Shown here piece by piece: positions 34,630-44,964 of a DNA stretch of 64,000 bases (positions within the stretch are counted from its first letter, which is position 1; every line of letters begins with the position of its first letter). Under the pieces are notes generated by a model. The model did not search any database. It was not told the DNA's origin and was given only the letters and a program-made list of their open reading frames with translations. Position numbers and translations under genes: made by a program. Source of the stretch: Monoplex corrugatus (Eukaryota; Mollusca; Gastropoda; Littorinimorpha; Ranellidae); contig JAPXFY010000023.1 in the NCBI GenBank assembly GCA_030674185.1, positions 14,631,186 through 14,695,185 of the forward strand. The letters are read 5' to 3'.

Positions 34630-34949
34630 TTAACCCTTTCGCAGTTGCACTGCTAGATGTAAAGCTAGCTCCTAGTATTCGCATTCGAATGTAGCACAGC
34701 GTCAGTACAAAGTCTTTCAGTAGTGAATGGAAAGTTCCTTGCATCCCAGAGCGCTCGTACTATTTTTAGAACATTCAACGCGAGACTGACCAAGATTCTA
34801 ACCACATGCACGATAAGACAGCAAGGCCAGTAGTGATTGAAATTCCCCACACATGTGCCAGAAAAGGTCGGGCGATCTCAACCGCTACGAGCGGATCGGC
34901 ACATTGTTCCGCAGGGCGGTTACTGGCTTTGTGAACAGCTAAGGGTTAA
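34630..34949. mobile_element. 320-bp TTAA-flanked MITE, copy A
   Basis: TTAACCCTTTCGCAGTTGCA at the left and GTGAACAGCTAAGGGTTAA at the right. The whole length is about nine tenths identical by eye to 57159-57478, which has the same 320-bp length. Terminal inverted repeat TTAACCCTT. No ORF with a transposase motif. Confidence 0.85.
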
Positions 34950-35559
34950 GGCAACCTGTTTAAAATTCATCTTACTAAGGTTCTCATCACATACTGCCTG
35001 CCTGACCAACTCTAACGACTGACTGGAAAGTAGGAGGTTTCTACCACATGCCTCACTGAGGACCTTAGCCTGTCACATCACAATGTGAATGCAATGATCA
35101 CGATGAATCATTTATTTTAAACAGGCATGGGGATGATTTGAAAGATAACATCCAAAACTAGGGTGGGCCTGGGGGACCCACCTCTGAAGATTTTTTTTCT
35201 GTCAATCAAATTTAAAATCTAAACAATTTGGGGCTAGCCCACAGCATTTTCCAGTATTTAAAAAGACCAATGACATGATGCAATTTATATTTTAAAAAAG
35301 TCAGAAATAAAACAACTCTACAGCAGCAATGCATGATGGCACAGGTCTCCATCACCAATTCTTATCTCTACAAAAGCAGACACCCACTCCCATCTCCACT
35401 TGTTCACAGCCACCACTGTCAAGCATTTCGCCATGGCTGACTCAACAGGCGAGGGACGACATGCTGACCATGCAATGAACTTGTAAAATGAATGCAGCAG
35501 AAAAGATCTAGCAACTGTGTTCAAAGATGTAGCCTGCTAGTGAATAGAGTTAGTTCACA
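34950..35559. other. no recognisable gene
   Basis: Contains scattered phrases of the GAAACT-tailed SINE (CTACCACATGCCTCACTGAG near 35040) and otherwise unremarkable sequence. Confidence 0.4.
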
Positions 35560-36480
35560 ATTTAAGTGACTCAAACAGGCAGCAGTGGGACATATGAACA
35601 GAACACCCAACTTTTCACAAGTATCTTGTGAAGTACTAAAACTAGCTTTTTTTTCTTTTTCTTTTTGTGGAAAATCGATTTTACTGCTGAAGAAATTTGC
35701 GTTTTCATGCACAATTCCCATGCTTGTTTAAACCACGGTCCCTCTACATATGATGGCTGATCAAAAAGGCCTGTCACTTACTTCCCAAAACAAAAATGGA
35801 AAGTCAAACGTGCACAAAGTTTTCTGTCCTTTTGAGCACTCTCCTTCTCTCTCCACACACAATTCCCGCCTCCTCTGTTAAGAGACAAACGCTTTTGATA
35901 GTCTGACCGACACTGGTAGCGAACCGTACGATTTCACTGCTTTTGTCAAGTCCTGATTTCCTGAAAACTTCCTGCTAGACAGTTTGTGGGGTTTTCTTTA
36001 GAAGAGAAGACACACAAACGTCACATGGGGCTATGTCAGGACTGTAGGGTGGGTAACGCAGAACACATGGATGGCTCTTATTGATAGATCATACTGAACT
36101 TGACTTTTGGGCAGTTGTGTGGTCATGTAGGAGCATTTTGCACAGATGCTGTTCATGAATGTACTGCATGCCTTTGGACAACATTTTCTACACAATATCT
36201 GGCAGTAATATCATACTTTTCAGGTAGAGTTGAAGAAAATGGAGAAAGATCTCTTCCGACTTAGAAAACAACAGACCTCAATATCACCAGTCTTTTGTCA
36301 TTAGTGCTCACCCATGTCTGACAGCAGCCATTACCCACATTTGACTGGATGGTTTATCTGGGATGCTACAGAAGATGATCCAAGTTCCGTCACCTGTGAT
36401 ATGTCACAGTCAGGGCCGTCTGGCTCAAATATTTCAACCCATCACTTAGACCTCTGAACCCTTTTTGTTTTTTCTGCTCC
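35560..36480 (-). pseudogene. mariner-family transposase remnant
   Basis: Read on the minus strand, the catalytic landmarks of a mariner transposase appear in order: TGDGTWI (first Asp; usually TGDETW) near 36375-36398, LLHDHTTAQK (second Asp; usually HDNARPHTA) near 36100-36130, and YPPYSPDIAPCD near 36020-36055, whose last Asp lies about 34 residues after the second, the D34D spacing of mariner. The C-terminal part with YVEGPWFKQAWELC follows near 35700-35750. Many stops and frameshifts lie between, so it is long dead. Ends and TA duplications could not be placed. Confidence 0.7.
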
Positions 36481-36807
36481 TCTATCAGATGAAGTATCTA
36501 TCTGGCAGCCACTTTCCTCATCTAAAGATAATACCATATGATCCGTTTAGTAATAATTGTGCCAATTGGTAGTTTCACTTATTTCATGAACTGAAATATG
36601 TGGTTCGTTTTCAACTACTCTATACATACTGAACAATTTGCTTGTTCCAAGCCTCACTTGGACAGTCACATCAGTGCTTATCTTTCTAGTCGTTTTTTTT
36701 TCCCTCGCTTGAAATTATTGCCAATCCAGAGGCAAACTGTTCTGTTTACCATACACTATACTGTACAGAAATGGCAGCCTAACTGATGACACTTTCGGAA
36801 CAGCTCT

Positions 36808-37000
36808 GATATGATTTTATTACGCATTTTCAGTGTTTATATGTACATTCCCAGCTATTTCAGTTAACATTACCTGCTGGTAATATTAACTGAAATAGCT
36901 GGGCACATACATACAAACAACTGGTAATGTTAACTGAAATAGCTGGGAACATACGTACAAACACAACAGTGAAAATGCATAATAAAATCATATCAGAAGA
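36808..37000. mobile_element. 193-bp fold-back inverted repeat
   Basis: The left arm TCTGATATGATTTTATTACG, then CATTTTCAGTG, then CCCAGCTATTTCAGTTAACA mirrors the right arm to TAATAAAATCATATCAGA. The stem is about 65-70 bp with small gaps. The inner part is itself repeated (AACTGAAATAGCTGGG occurs twice on the right). Probably a MITE; no target duplication was recognised. Confidence 0.7.
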
Positions 37001-37204
37001 TCAAAATGACAGTGGTGTATACACACATTTCAAAGCTAACAATGGAGTCTGAAGTATTTTTTTTTTCTTTTTTTTTCTGTTTGTTTTCTAGGTTTATTTT
37101 ACTGGCCACAGTGTGGGACAATTTTCCATGATGCTGTGATGATGTATAACGATGGAGAAAATAATCATGATGCAATGGAGTCCCATTCTGGACTGAGAAC
37201 AAGT

Positions 37205-37605
37205 ATCAGGGCTCAAGTTCAAGTTCATATTGTTTACAGCCCAGCCGACTATTAGAGCCATATCAGGGCTAACACCACATCAAAAACGACAACCAGGTTC
37301 AGATAAAAGACAACAGTTAAGACTGTACTCTTAAGTTTCCTTTCATAACATATCCTAGCATCCCCTGGCTCAGGAGATACCTAAACATGTAATCCTGGTC
37401 AGGGCATTGGAGCAACAGTTCAGTGACGCCTCCATGAAGTGGATGAGACTCAGTCTTCCCAACAAGTTCATAGCATACTTAACTCTGGGTAGGAACCGGT
37501 TCGAGTTGAAAAATCCCACAATGATTTAGACTGGATTTGAACCCACAATCTTCCAAGTCAGTAGTCCGTCGTGCTTAACCACTGTGCCTCAGCAACAGAT
37601 GGAAT
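37205..37605 (-). repeat. tRNA-derived SINE
   Basis: On the minus strand it opens GAGGCACAGTGGTTAAGCAC (A-box like, TGGTTAAGCACG) and has GTGGGTTCAAATCCAGT (B box, GGTTCRANYCC) about 45 bases later. This is followed by a body of about 240 bp and the tail AGCCCTGATATGGCTCT, then TCGGCTGGGCTGTAAAC. The tail matches the 3' end of repeat X (9904-9954, 23225-23262, 42271-42305). The tRNA part is too short and altered to be a working tRNA gene. Confidence 0.75.
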
Positions 37606-38254
37606 TGAAATTGTTTGATTTTTGTTTTAAAAAGAGAAATGAACATAAAGCTAGCAGCAGTTTGATGCACTTTCTTTCTTTCTTTTATTTTTTTTAATTA
37701 ATTTTTAAGGATCAATGTTTCTTTTTCATTTCAGTCTTTTTTTTCATAATATCTTAAGGAAACGAGATTGTATATTTTATATGATTTAATTCACATTGAT
37801 AAATCAGAACATTTCCTTCCTTTTAACATGTATTTCTCAAATTAAAACTATATACACGTTTTACATCAAAATAGGTTCATGTTTATGACCATAAACTCTT
37901 ACATCTGTATGTATGTCAGACACTTTATGTATTCTGTGCATGTTTATTGATGTAGGTATCATGTGTGTATGTGAGTAGTGTGATATATTAGTGTTTCCAT
38001 ACGTATCACACACTGCGTCTTGTAAAATATGTAATGCACAAGGAGTCCAAATAAGTTTGGAGAATATGCAAGACTGATTTATTATCATTGATATTCTTTC
38101 ATAATATTACTTTTGATGTAACATCATGAAAAGTCATATTTCCAAAACTTTACAGCAGCAATAAAAAAAATCACATTAACAACCTCCCCTTTCTAAGTCA
38201 ATCGTTTCATTCAAAACACAGAGAATAAAACATGAGTGTGGATATTTTATCATT

Positions 38255-38690
38255 TACATCAGACAGACGGCTGAAGTCAGAGAGGTACCAGGCTTACAGG
38301 CATCTTCTAACAAACCACGGTACCATGCAATATAACGCACACGTCTACATGGTCATTACATCAGACAGACGGCTGAAGTCAGAGAGGTACCAGGCTTACA
38401 GGCATCTTCTAACAAACCACGGTACCATGCAATATAACGCACACGTCTACATGGTCATTTACATCAGACAGACGGCTGAAGTCAGAGAGGTACCAGGCTT
38501 ACAGGCCTCTTCTAACCATGGTACCATGCAATATAACGCACATGTCTACATGGTCATCTACATCAGACAGGGGACCGAAGTCAGAGGTGCCAGGCTTACA
38601 GGCCTCTTCTAACAAACCACGGTACCATGCAATATAACACACATGTCTTTGTGGTCATCTACAATATCTACACAGTCACCTTCATCAGAC
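38255..38690. repeat. about 102-bp minisatellite, four units
   Basis: Units open ACATCAGACAGACGGCTGAA and include GAGAGGTACCAGGCTTACAG, CCACGGTACCATGCAATATA and ACGTCTACATGGTCATTTAC. The last part of each unit resembles the 57-bp repeat at 57540-58335. The 126-residue open frame over it reflects unit lengths divisible by three, not a gene. Confidence 0.92.
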
Positions 38691-39224
38691 TAAAAAGGTG
38701 CTCGCCCACTGCATGATCTAACCCTGTGGTCCTCTATGGCAGCTGGTAGGAGCTGGGTAAAAACAATGTAGACGGCAAACAACAGATCATCATGAAAATA
38801 AGTAACTGAAGGGGAGGAATAAAAACCACACTCAGTTCCATTTAATTTCTGAGTCAAAAAAATAGACCACATTTTCCGTTCTTATCGGCTGCCTCTTGCA
38901 ATGCTAAGTGCTTGAGAAGAAACCCCGTTCTTTGCACCGGCAAGTTTTTTTTTTTTTTTATATATTTAAAACGCTGAAAATAAGCCAGGAAGGAGTTTGG
39001 AAGAAAAAAAGTCACCCCGTTTCCTTGTGAGTAGGCCTATTATGCTTGGCAATTTCAACCCATGTCTAGCTTTTCGTGTATCAGTGGAAGAAACTAAGAG
39101 CTGCTCAAGTAAGTAGACTGGACTACTAAATCCGAAAATCTGGACAGATCTCACAAAGTACCACAACATCACATGGAAAATACAAGTTATGTCAGATCCT
39201 GGCTAACTGTCAACATACCTATAC
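38691..39224. other. no recognisable gene
   Basis: Non-repetitive AT-rich sequence with a T13 tract near 38946. Downstream of the EIF4B stop codon on the minus strand, so possibly 3'UTR. Confidence 0.4.
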
Positions 39225-40160
39225 ATATCCTAACCATGACATTATTACACACATACATACCCTAACCATGACATTGTCACACACACATACGTACCCTAAC
39301 ATGACATCATTACACACACATACGTACCCTAACCATGACATTATTACACATACATACATACCCTAACCATGACATAATTACACACACATACATACCCTAA
39401 CCATGACATTACACACACATACATACCCTAACCATGACATTATTACACACACATACATACCCTAACCATGACATTGTTACACACACATACATACCCTAAC
39501 CATGACATTAACACACATACATACCCTAACCATGACATTATTACACACACATACATACCCTAACCATGGACATTATTACACACACATACATACCCTAACC
39601 ATGACATTACACACACATACGTACCCTAAACCATGACATTGTTACACACACATACATACCCTAACCATGACATTATTACAACTCACATACATACCCCTAA
39701 CCATGACATTATTACACACACATACGTACCCTAACCATGACATTATACACACACATACATACCCTAACCATGACATTATTACACACACATACATACCCTA
39801 ACCATGACATATTACACACACATACATACCCTAACCATGACATTATTACACACACATACATACCCTAACCATGACATTATTACACACACATACATACCCT
39901 AACCATGACATTGTTACACACACATACATACCCTAACCATGACATTGTTACACACACATACATACCCTAACCATGACATTATTACACACACATACATACC
40001 CTAACCATGACATTATTACACACACATACATACCCTAACCATGACATTATTACACACACATACATACCCTAACCATGACATTATTACACACATACATACC
40101 CTAACCATGACATTATTACACACATACGTACCCTAACCATGACATTATTACACACACAAT
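39225..40160. repeat. 34-bp minisatellite, about 27 units
   Basis: Unit: CCCTAACCATGACATTATTA followed by CACACACATACATA. Variants lack a few bases or have GTT for ATT and GTA for ATA. It contains the string CCCTAACC, which resembles but is not a telomeric TTAGGG array. Confidence 0.95.
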
Positions 40161-40268
40161 CACAACCACAAGACATTCTCTCCACATCTTCATACGCACA
40201 ATCACACCACAGGGCATTTTCTTCACCTCACTTTCTATCACTAACAAGATGAAATCAATCACATTTCA

Positions 40269-40447
40269 TTAACCCTTCGACTCCTGCACCCTATCTACCA
40301 ACTGCAAAAACTTAACCCTTTGGCTCCCTCACCCTATCCACCGGCTTCCTGCAGGAAACCGGTGGATAGGGTGAGGGGGTCAAAGGGTTAACTTTTTGCT
40401 TTGTTAGTATGGTTAGCAATGCAGGATGCTGGAAGACAAAGAGTTAA
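40269..40447. mobile_element. TTAA double-hairpin MITE, copy 10
   Basis: TTAACCCTTCGACTCCTG at the left, GGAAGACAAAGAGTTAA at the right, inner palindrome CCACCGGCTTCCTGCAGG then AAACCGGTGG. Both arms share the CCGG variant in place of the consensus CCAGC/GCTGG, so it is symmetric. Confidence 0.92.
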
Positions 40448-40998
40448 AAGACAAAAACAAACCCCAAAAAAATATATACAAGACTTTAGCAAAACTTCCA
40501 ACAGATACTTAGCCATAATGGGACAAAATTCATTCTCTAAAAAAAATCTTATCCACTGAATGGAAAAATCCTTGCTACTGAATGGCTAAATGTCCATCCT
40601 CTGTATAATCTGAACTATTTTCTGCTGACAGTACAGGTTTTATCTGATCAATTTTAGAGTAAACTGAAAAAAGAAATGTAATGATTGTTACGATGCATGA
40701 GTGTGAAATTTATTCATTTATTCTGACCCCTCCACCATATGACTTTTTACAAGTTAAACATGTGTGTTTTTTTAATTACCCCCACCTGACAAACCTACTG
40801 CCTGTATTCTGTCACTGCCTACAGACATTCTATGACAGCAAATCAATCCTACATGACATTCTAGAGACAGTACACCAATCCTACATGACACTCTATGACA
40901 GCAAATCAGTACTACACAACATTCAAGTGGCAGCAAATTACTGTAGCAGAACTGAAATATTAAGCAGCATTAGTGATAAACAAATGTGATAGAGAAAA

Positions 40999-41030
<32 letters not shown>

Positions 41031-41044
41031 GCGCGTGCGCACTT

Positions 41045-41290
41045 TGCCACATCTAAACAGTAAATCAGGAAATTCATTCCACACATTTGCTTTCCAACCA
41101 TAAATCGTGAAACATATTCGACACGTCTGCTTCCCAATTGTAAAACATGAAACGCATGCCGCATCTGCTTCCCAATAGCAAATCGTAAGATATATTCCGC
41201 ACATTTCAATGCCCAATGGCAAATCTTGAAATATATTCTCCATATTCGCATTCCAACAGCAAATCGTGAAATACATTCCAAACATACTTT
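41045..41290 (-). repeat. about 45-bp degenerate minisatellite just past EIF4B stop
   Basis: About five units share AAATCGTGAAATAYATTC, a CACA/CGC-type spacer and TTTGCTTCCCAA. Frames reading SRFMVGKQMCG-like repeats on the minus strand are by-products. A (CA)n run lies at 41003-41030. Confidence 0.75.
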
Positions 41291-41706
41291 TCTATAATCA
41301 CAAAGGAAAACCCTGACATTGATAAACCGATAAAATATGGCTGTAAGAAGGCTATAGATAAACCATGCCGATAAAAAGCAGCGATTATAAGAGAAATAAT
41401 GGTAATAATAATAGTCCGTAAAACTATAGTGATAATCATCATACTCATAATCATAAATTTTATCATCGCAGTGATAATCATAATAACAATCAATACAATC
41501 CTCGTAACAGTGTACAAACCACAAGTGTGTCATCACCATTTTAAAACTGACGGGCACTTCAACGCCTGATGCAGAGCCTCGGGAATCCCGATACGCTTGA
41601 AGAGAGAGAAATAAGAACATGGCTGTGGTTTCAATCCAATACACACAATTTTTTTTAAGAATGAAGGTGGCTGACGAGTGAAATGTTGCAATGCACACTG
41701 GGTAAT

Positions 41707-41772
41707 TTAATCCTCATCACTCCTGTAGTCGTCGTCCATGATGGCCGCATATTTATTAGTGTCCGCCCAGTT
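41707..41772 (-). CDS. EIF4B: EIF4B last coding exon
   Basis: A T-rich tract and TTTTGCAG precede AACTGGGCGG. The exon gives NWADTNKYAAIMDDDYRSDE, D, TAA. The short motif SKYAAL/NKYAAI followed by an acidic tail is the usual eIF4B C-terminus. Phase 0 entry matches the phase 0 exit of the exon at 43926-43992. Confidence 0.85.
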   Translation of the reverse strand, partial: NWADTNKYAAIMDDDYRSDED

Positions 41773-42084
41773 CTGCAAAAAAAAAAAAAATCGAAGCCTT
41801 TGTCAGTCTTGTCACCACTTACACATTAAAACTACATCCGTCTAGCTACCACAAACGTACAAATCATCACAGAATTAGTCTGATCTTCAGCCAATTTTAA
41901 ATAAAAAATAAAAGACCCAAAAGTATTGACTTAGCAAGCCTGCAGGCTTCCAGAGGCTCCTGCCTTCTAATTTGACTGCATTGGTTTGAGTCGGATTCGG
42001 GCAAAACCTATGTGCATGCAGCCTTCAATCACCACAGCTGTGTGTGGATACCTGACCCTGTTCTGGGTTGTTACTGTTGTTTAC

Positions 42085-42270
42085 TTAACTCTTTGACTCC
42101 CGCACCCTGTCCACAAGCATTCTGCATGGTTAACCATGCTAGCAAAGCAAAAACTTAACCCTTTGACTCCCTCACTCTATCCACCAGCTTCCTGCAGGAA
42201 GATGGATGAGGGAATCATTAGGTTAAATTTCTGCAGTCGGTGTATAGCGTGCTGGAGTCAAAGAGTTTAA
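42085..42270. mobile_element. TTAA double-hairpin MITE, copy 11
   Basis: TTAACTCTTTGACTCCCGCA at the left, GGAGTCAAAGAGTTTAA at the right, reverse orientation, in an EIF4B intron. It lies directly against repeat X copy c. Confidence 0.9.
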
Positions 42271-42790
42271 AGCCCAACCGACTGTGTAGGGCCATATCAG
42301 GGCTATAACCACTTCAAAATATACAGAACTTCAACAGGAAAAAAAAGAAAAGAAGATTAAGTACACAAATCAATGCATTCGCGCACAAAATCTAAGGACA
42401 TGCCCCTGGCGTTGACCACTCCATCCAATTTATCACACACCTGAATACAAATATAAGCATACCTAAGATACCAAAACATATATAAAAACAAGCATAAGTT
42501 ACCTAAAATTGTTTCCACATACCCCATCTCCCTAGAGCCAAAAATGCACTTAATACACATACTCAATTATCAATCCTAAGAAAAAGTACATAAGACTTTA
42601 TGGAACACATACTGATGAATGGACCATTAAATCAGAAAATGATAGGTAGAAATGACAGAAAGTAAAGGAACAAGGCAGAAACAAAGACACTGACAGAAAA
42701 GAGGATATTTCTAGCACAGAGTTTCCAAAAGGTGAGGATATTACTTATACTGGGAGCCCCCGGCATCCCCACTGGGGTGGGGGGGGGGGG
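42271..42790 (-). repeat. SINE-like repeat X, copy c
   Basis: On the minus strand it reads from CCCCAGTGGGGATGCCGGGG through AACTCTGTGCTAGAAATATC, CTTTCTGTCATTTCTACC and GATAAATTGGATGGAGTGGT to ATAGCCCTGATATGGCCCTA and GGTTGGGCTTTAAA. This is the most complete copy and shows what copy a lost. A G17 tract borders its 5' end. Confidence 0.75.
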
Positions 42791-43030
42791 GGGGGGCTGT
42801 TCTGGGTTTGGGGCAGTAAAAACAGTCAGGGAGAGGCTATGGGCACCATCCTCACAACACTGACAATAGAGATCTCCACTAATTCATTCGCCTATTACAG
42901 TGCCGCAATGTCACCTCCCTCTATTACATGGAGTATGGACAATTACAACTCATACCACCAGGTTCCATGGCAGCATGCAGGAACTGGCAAAAGAATGGCC
43001 ACAACGTAGACAGCAAGCAAAAGAAGAAGA

Positions 43031-43140
43031 TTCGCCTGTCTCTACCTTGAGTTATGGTGCTACCTTCACCTTTTTCAACAGAAGACTCACCTGTCTCTAC
43101 CTTGAGTTATGGTGCTACCTTCACCTTTTTCAACAGTTTG
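43031..43140. repeat. 57-bp tandem duplication
   Basis: CCTGTCTCTACCTTGAGTTA, then TGGTGCTACCTTCACCTTTT, then TCAACAG occurs twice back to back, almost identical, so it is recent. Confidence 0.85.
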
Positions 43141-43209
43141 ATTGTCACTGACTAAAACATAATACGTCTGTCAGTCCGGTCATCACCAATATTTTGAATT
43201 ACTGCTGTT

Positions 43210-43867
43210 ACGTTCACTCTTTCAGCGCCAAGTTTCCCCAGAAATGGCACTCCTCAGTGCCAAGTATACTTTGGGCAGCCAATTTTGCAGTGCAGTATGC
43301 ATTTTTAAAAGCTTATATCTCAAAGACTATTAAAGATTTTCACTTACTTTTTTTTGCTGTGTAAAGGGCAGGTGTTGTATTTACATATGAATGCTTGCTT
43401 ATGTTTATGTGCTTGAATGATTATTCCACAGATAATCTTATTATAAAGAAAAACTTTTTTTTTTCATACTTTTTATTAGTTGTACTACTGACCTTATTTC
43501 GTGAGTTGTGCACCAAATGTCATTATAATAATGGTTAATCTACACACAAAGTCAGCTGTCTGCTTATTCTACTCGGAGTGGTAGACAATGCGTGTCGATT
43601 TGCAGTCATTTTGGAGAAAACACTTCGGAGAAAATGTGACATAAATTCCGACAGTTAACAAAGCCACACTTCAGCCTTACTGCTGAAAAACTAGGTCGCT
43701 GGGTAAAGTTTAAAAATAGCAGTCGCCTGCATTCATCAGTGGAGCTGACAGCTCTGTACTCGCGTGCAACGTTATCGTTTAGCATGACCCCTCCAAGTCG
43801 CACAAATGTGACCATGGCGGTCGTACGGGAAGTCGCTTGACTGCGACCATGGCGGGAAAAGAGTTAA
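43210..43867. mobile_element. about 660-bp TTAA-type MITE, eroded left end
   Basis: The right end reads (reverse complement) TTAACTCTTTTCCCGCCATG; the left end reads TTCACTCTTTCAGCGCCAAG. The ends are roughly inverted but the left TTAA is lost. The interior is AT-rich with a palindromic ACCATGGCGGTCGTACGGG region near 43811. It sits in the EIF4B intron 60 bp from an exon. Confidence 0.5.
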
Positions 43868-43925
43868 ATATCACTGCGATATACAATTGAAAAACACATT
43901 TTCAGTCGGAGGTTGAAGGACTGAC

Positions 43926-43992
43926 CTTTCCAGGGCCCTCATTCCATTTCGGCATGTCGTCTATGGACTTCGGGAGCGCCTTTTCTCTCCTG
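43926..43992 (-). CDS. EIF4B: EIF4B exon (LPKSIDDMPKW)
   Basis: Acceptor TTTGTGTAAACAG, donor GTCAGTCC. One base completes the split codon from the previous exon (AG|C, Ser), then RREKALPKSIDDMPKWNEGP, G, K. 67 bases, exits in phase 0. The acceptor is a tandem AACAGCAG, so alternative use of the second AG would remove a single codon. Confidence 0.8.
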
Positions 43993-44358
43993 CTGTTTAC
44001 ACAAACAATAATACAGAGGAGAGTTTTTAAAACTGTGTTCTGTATAATGTATTCCAGTTATGCACTTGACAAAGCAATAACTCCACATATTCTGCATAAT
44101 ACATGCTTTACATAAGTAAAATCTTTCTTTCATTACACACACACACATACACTTATTCAAGACAATTCTTCTGCATTTATAACCTTAACTCTTACGTGCA
44201 CTTATACAAACAGCGAATTCTTGTGCGTATGACTGTTTTCTTTACTCAGCTATGTACGCAGCCATTTTCAGGAGTGCATTCTGAGTAAATCTGTTTCCGT
44301 AAGTCTCCAAACAATGACTTGGCTTACAGTATCTTAAACCTGTGTATTTAATGCAAAC

Positions 44359-44578
44359 CAGGAAAACACAAAAACAGAATTACAACACGAATCTTATATA
44401 AAATTTTTTTAAAAAGACGCACAAATTTTCAGCCAACAAGCCTTTATCAAACATATGCGAAAATCTGGACGAAAATCTGTACCAGTTTTGTTATATTCAA
44501 TAGCTGTTCTAATTCTATTTTTGTGTTTTTGTGGTTTTTTATTTCTTTGAATGCTGACAGTCACTTTAATTCAGACTT
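44359..44578. repeat. inverted-repeat dispersed element, copy left of piggyBac
   Basis: Arms CCAGGAAAACACAAAAACAG and (reverse) CCACAAAAACACAAAAATAG, an inner TTTCAGCCAACAAGCCTTTA, and a right flank CACTTTAATTCAGA. A related copy lies at 48449-48765. The TTTATCAAG...TTCAGCC block resembles the GATAAAGGCC...GGCTGAAA phrase seen around some Penelope-like elements, a weak link. Confidence 0.5.
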
Positions 44579-44964
44579 GTATATTTGATGGTGATGTTAG
44601 TAATAATTCTACTTGTATAGTGCAGTCCATAGCAAGCAAAAAATAAAAAATAAAAAAAATTCAAGGAGGCAGCTGGGGAGGGGGATTTGCTATATCCATA
44701 CATTAACTCACTCCCCGCGAACCACTGCGATCGCAGTGGTCTCGTACACACCACTTTCACACGAACCACTGCGATCGCAGTTTTTGACCTTCGGATTTTT
44801 TTAGCTCAATGACGTCAATTTCTGTACGAAAATAGAGGTGCTGGCTCTCAAGTTTAACCAATCGTCTGCCAGTTCCTAAGCTAGTTTCAGTTCGTCTGCC
44901 GTAGAACGGCGAAGCGAAGTTTGATTTCGTACCCACTGGCTCTGTGTCGTTTTGCATAACAACA

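Noticed and set aside
37540..37605. A functional tRNA gene
   Set aside because: Pol III box-like sequences are present but the cloverleaf is not complete and a SINE body with a shared tail follows.
38232..38612. Periodic 126-residue frame, and similar frames at 54794-56510 and 57384-58604
   Set aside because: Openness is explained by minisatellite unit lengths divisible by three; the arrays lie outside or between EIF4B exons.
39225..40160. CCCTAACC repeats as an interstitial telomere
   Set aside because: The unit is 34 bp with CATGACATTATTACACACA; there is no run of TTAGGG hexamers.
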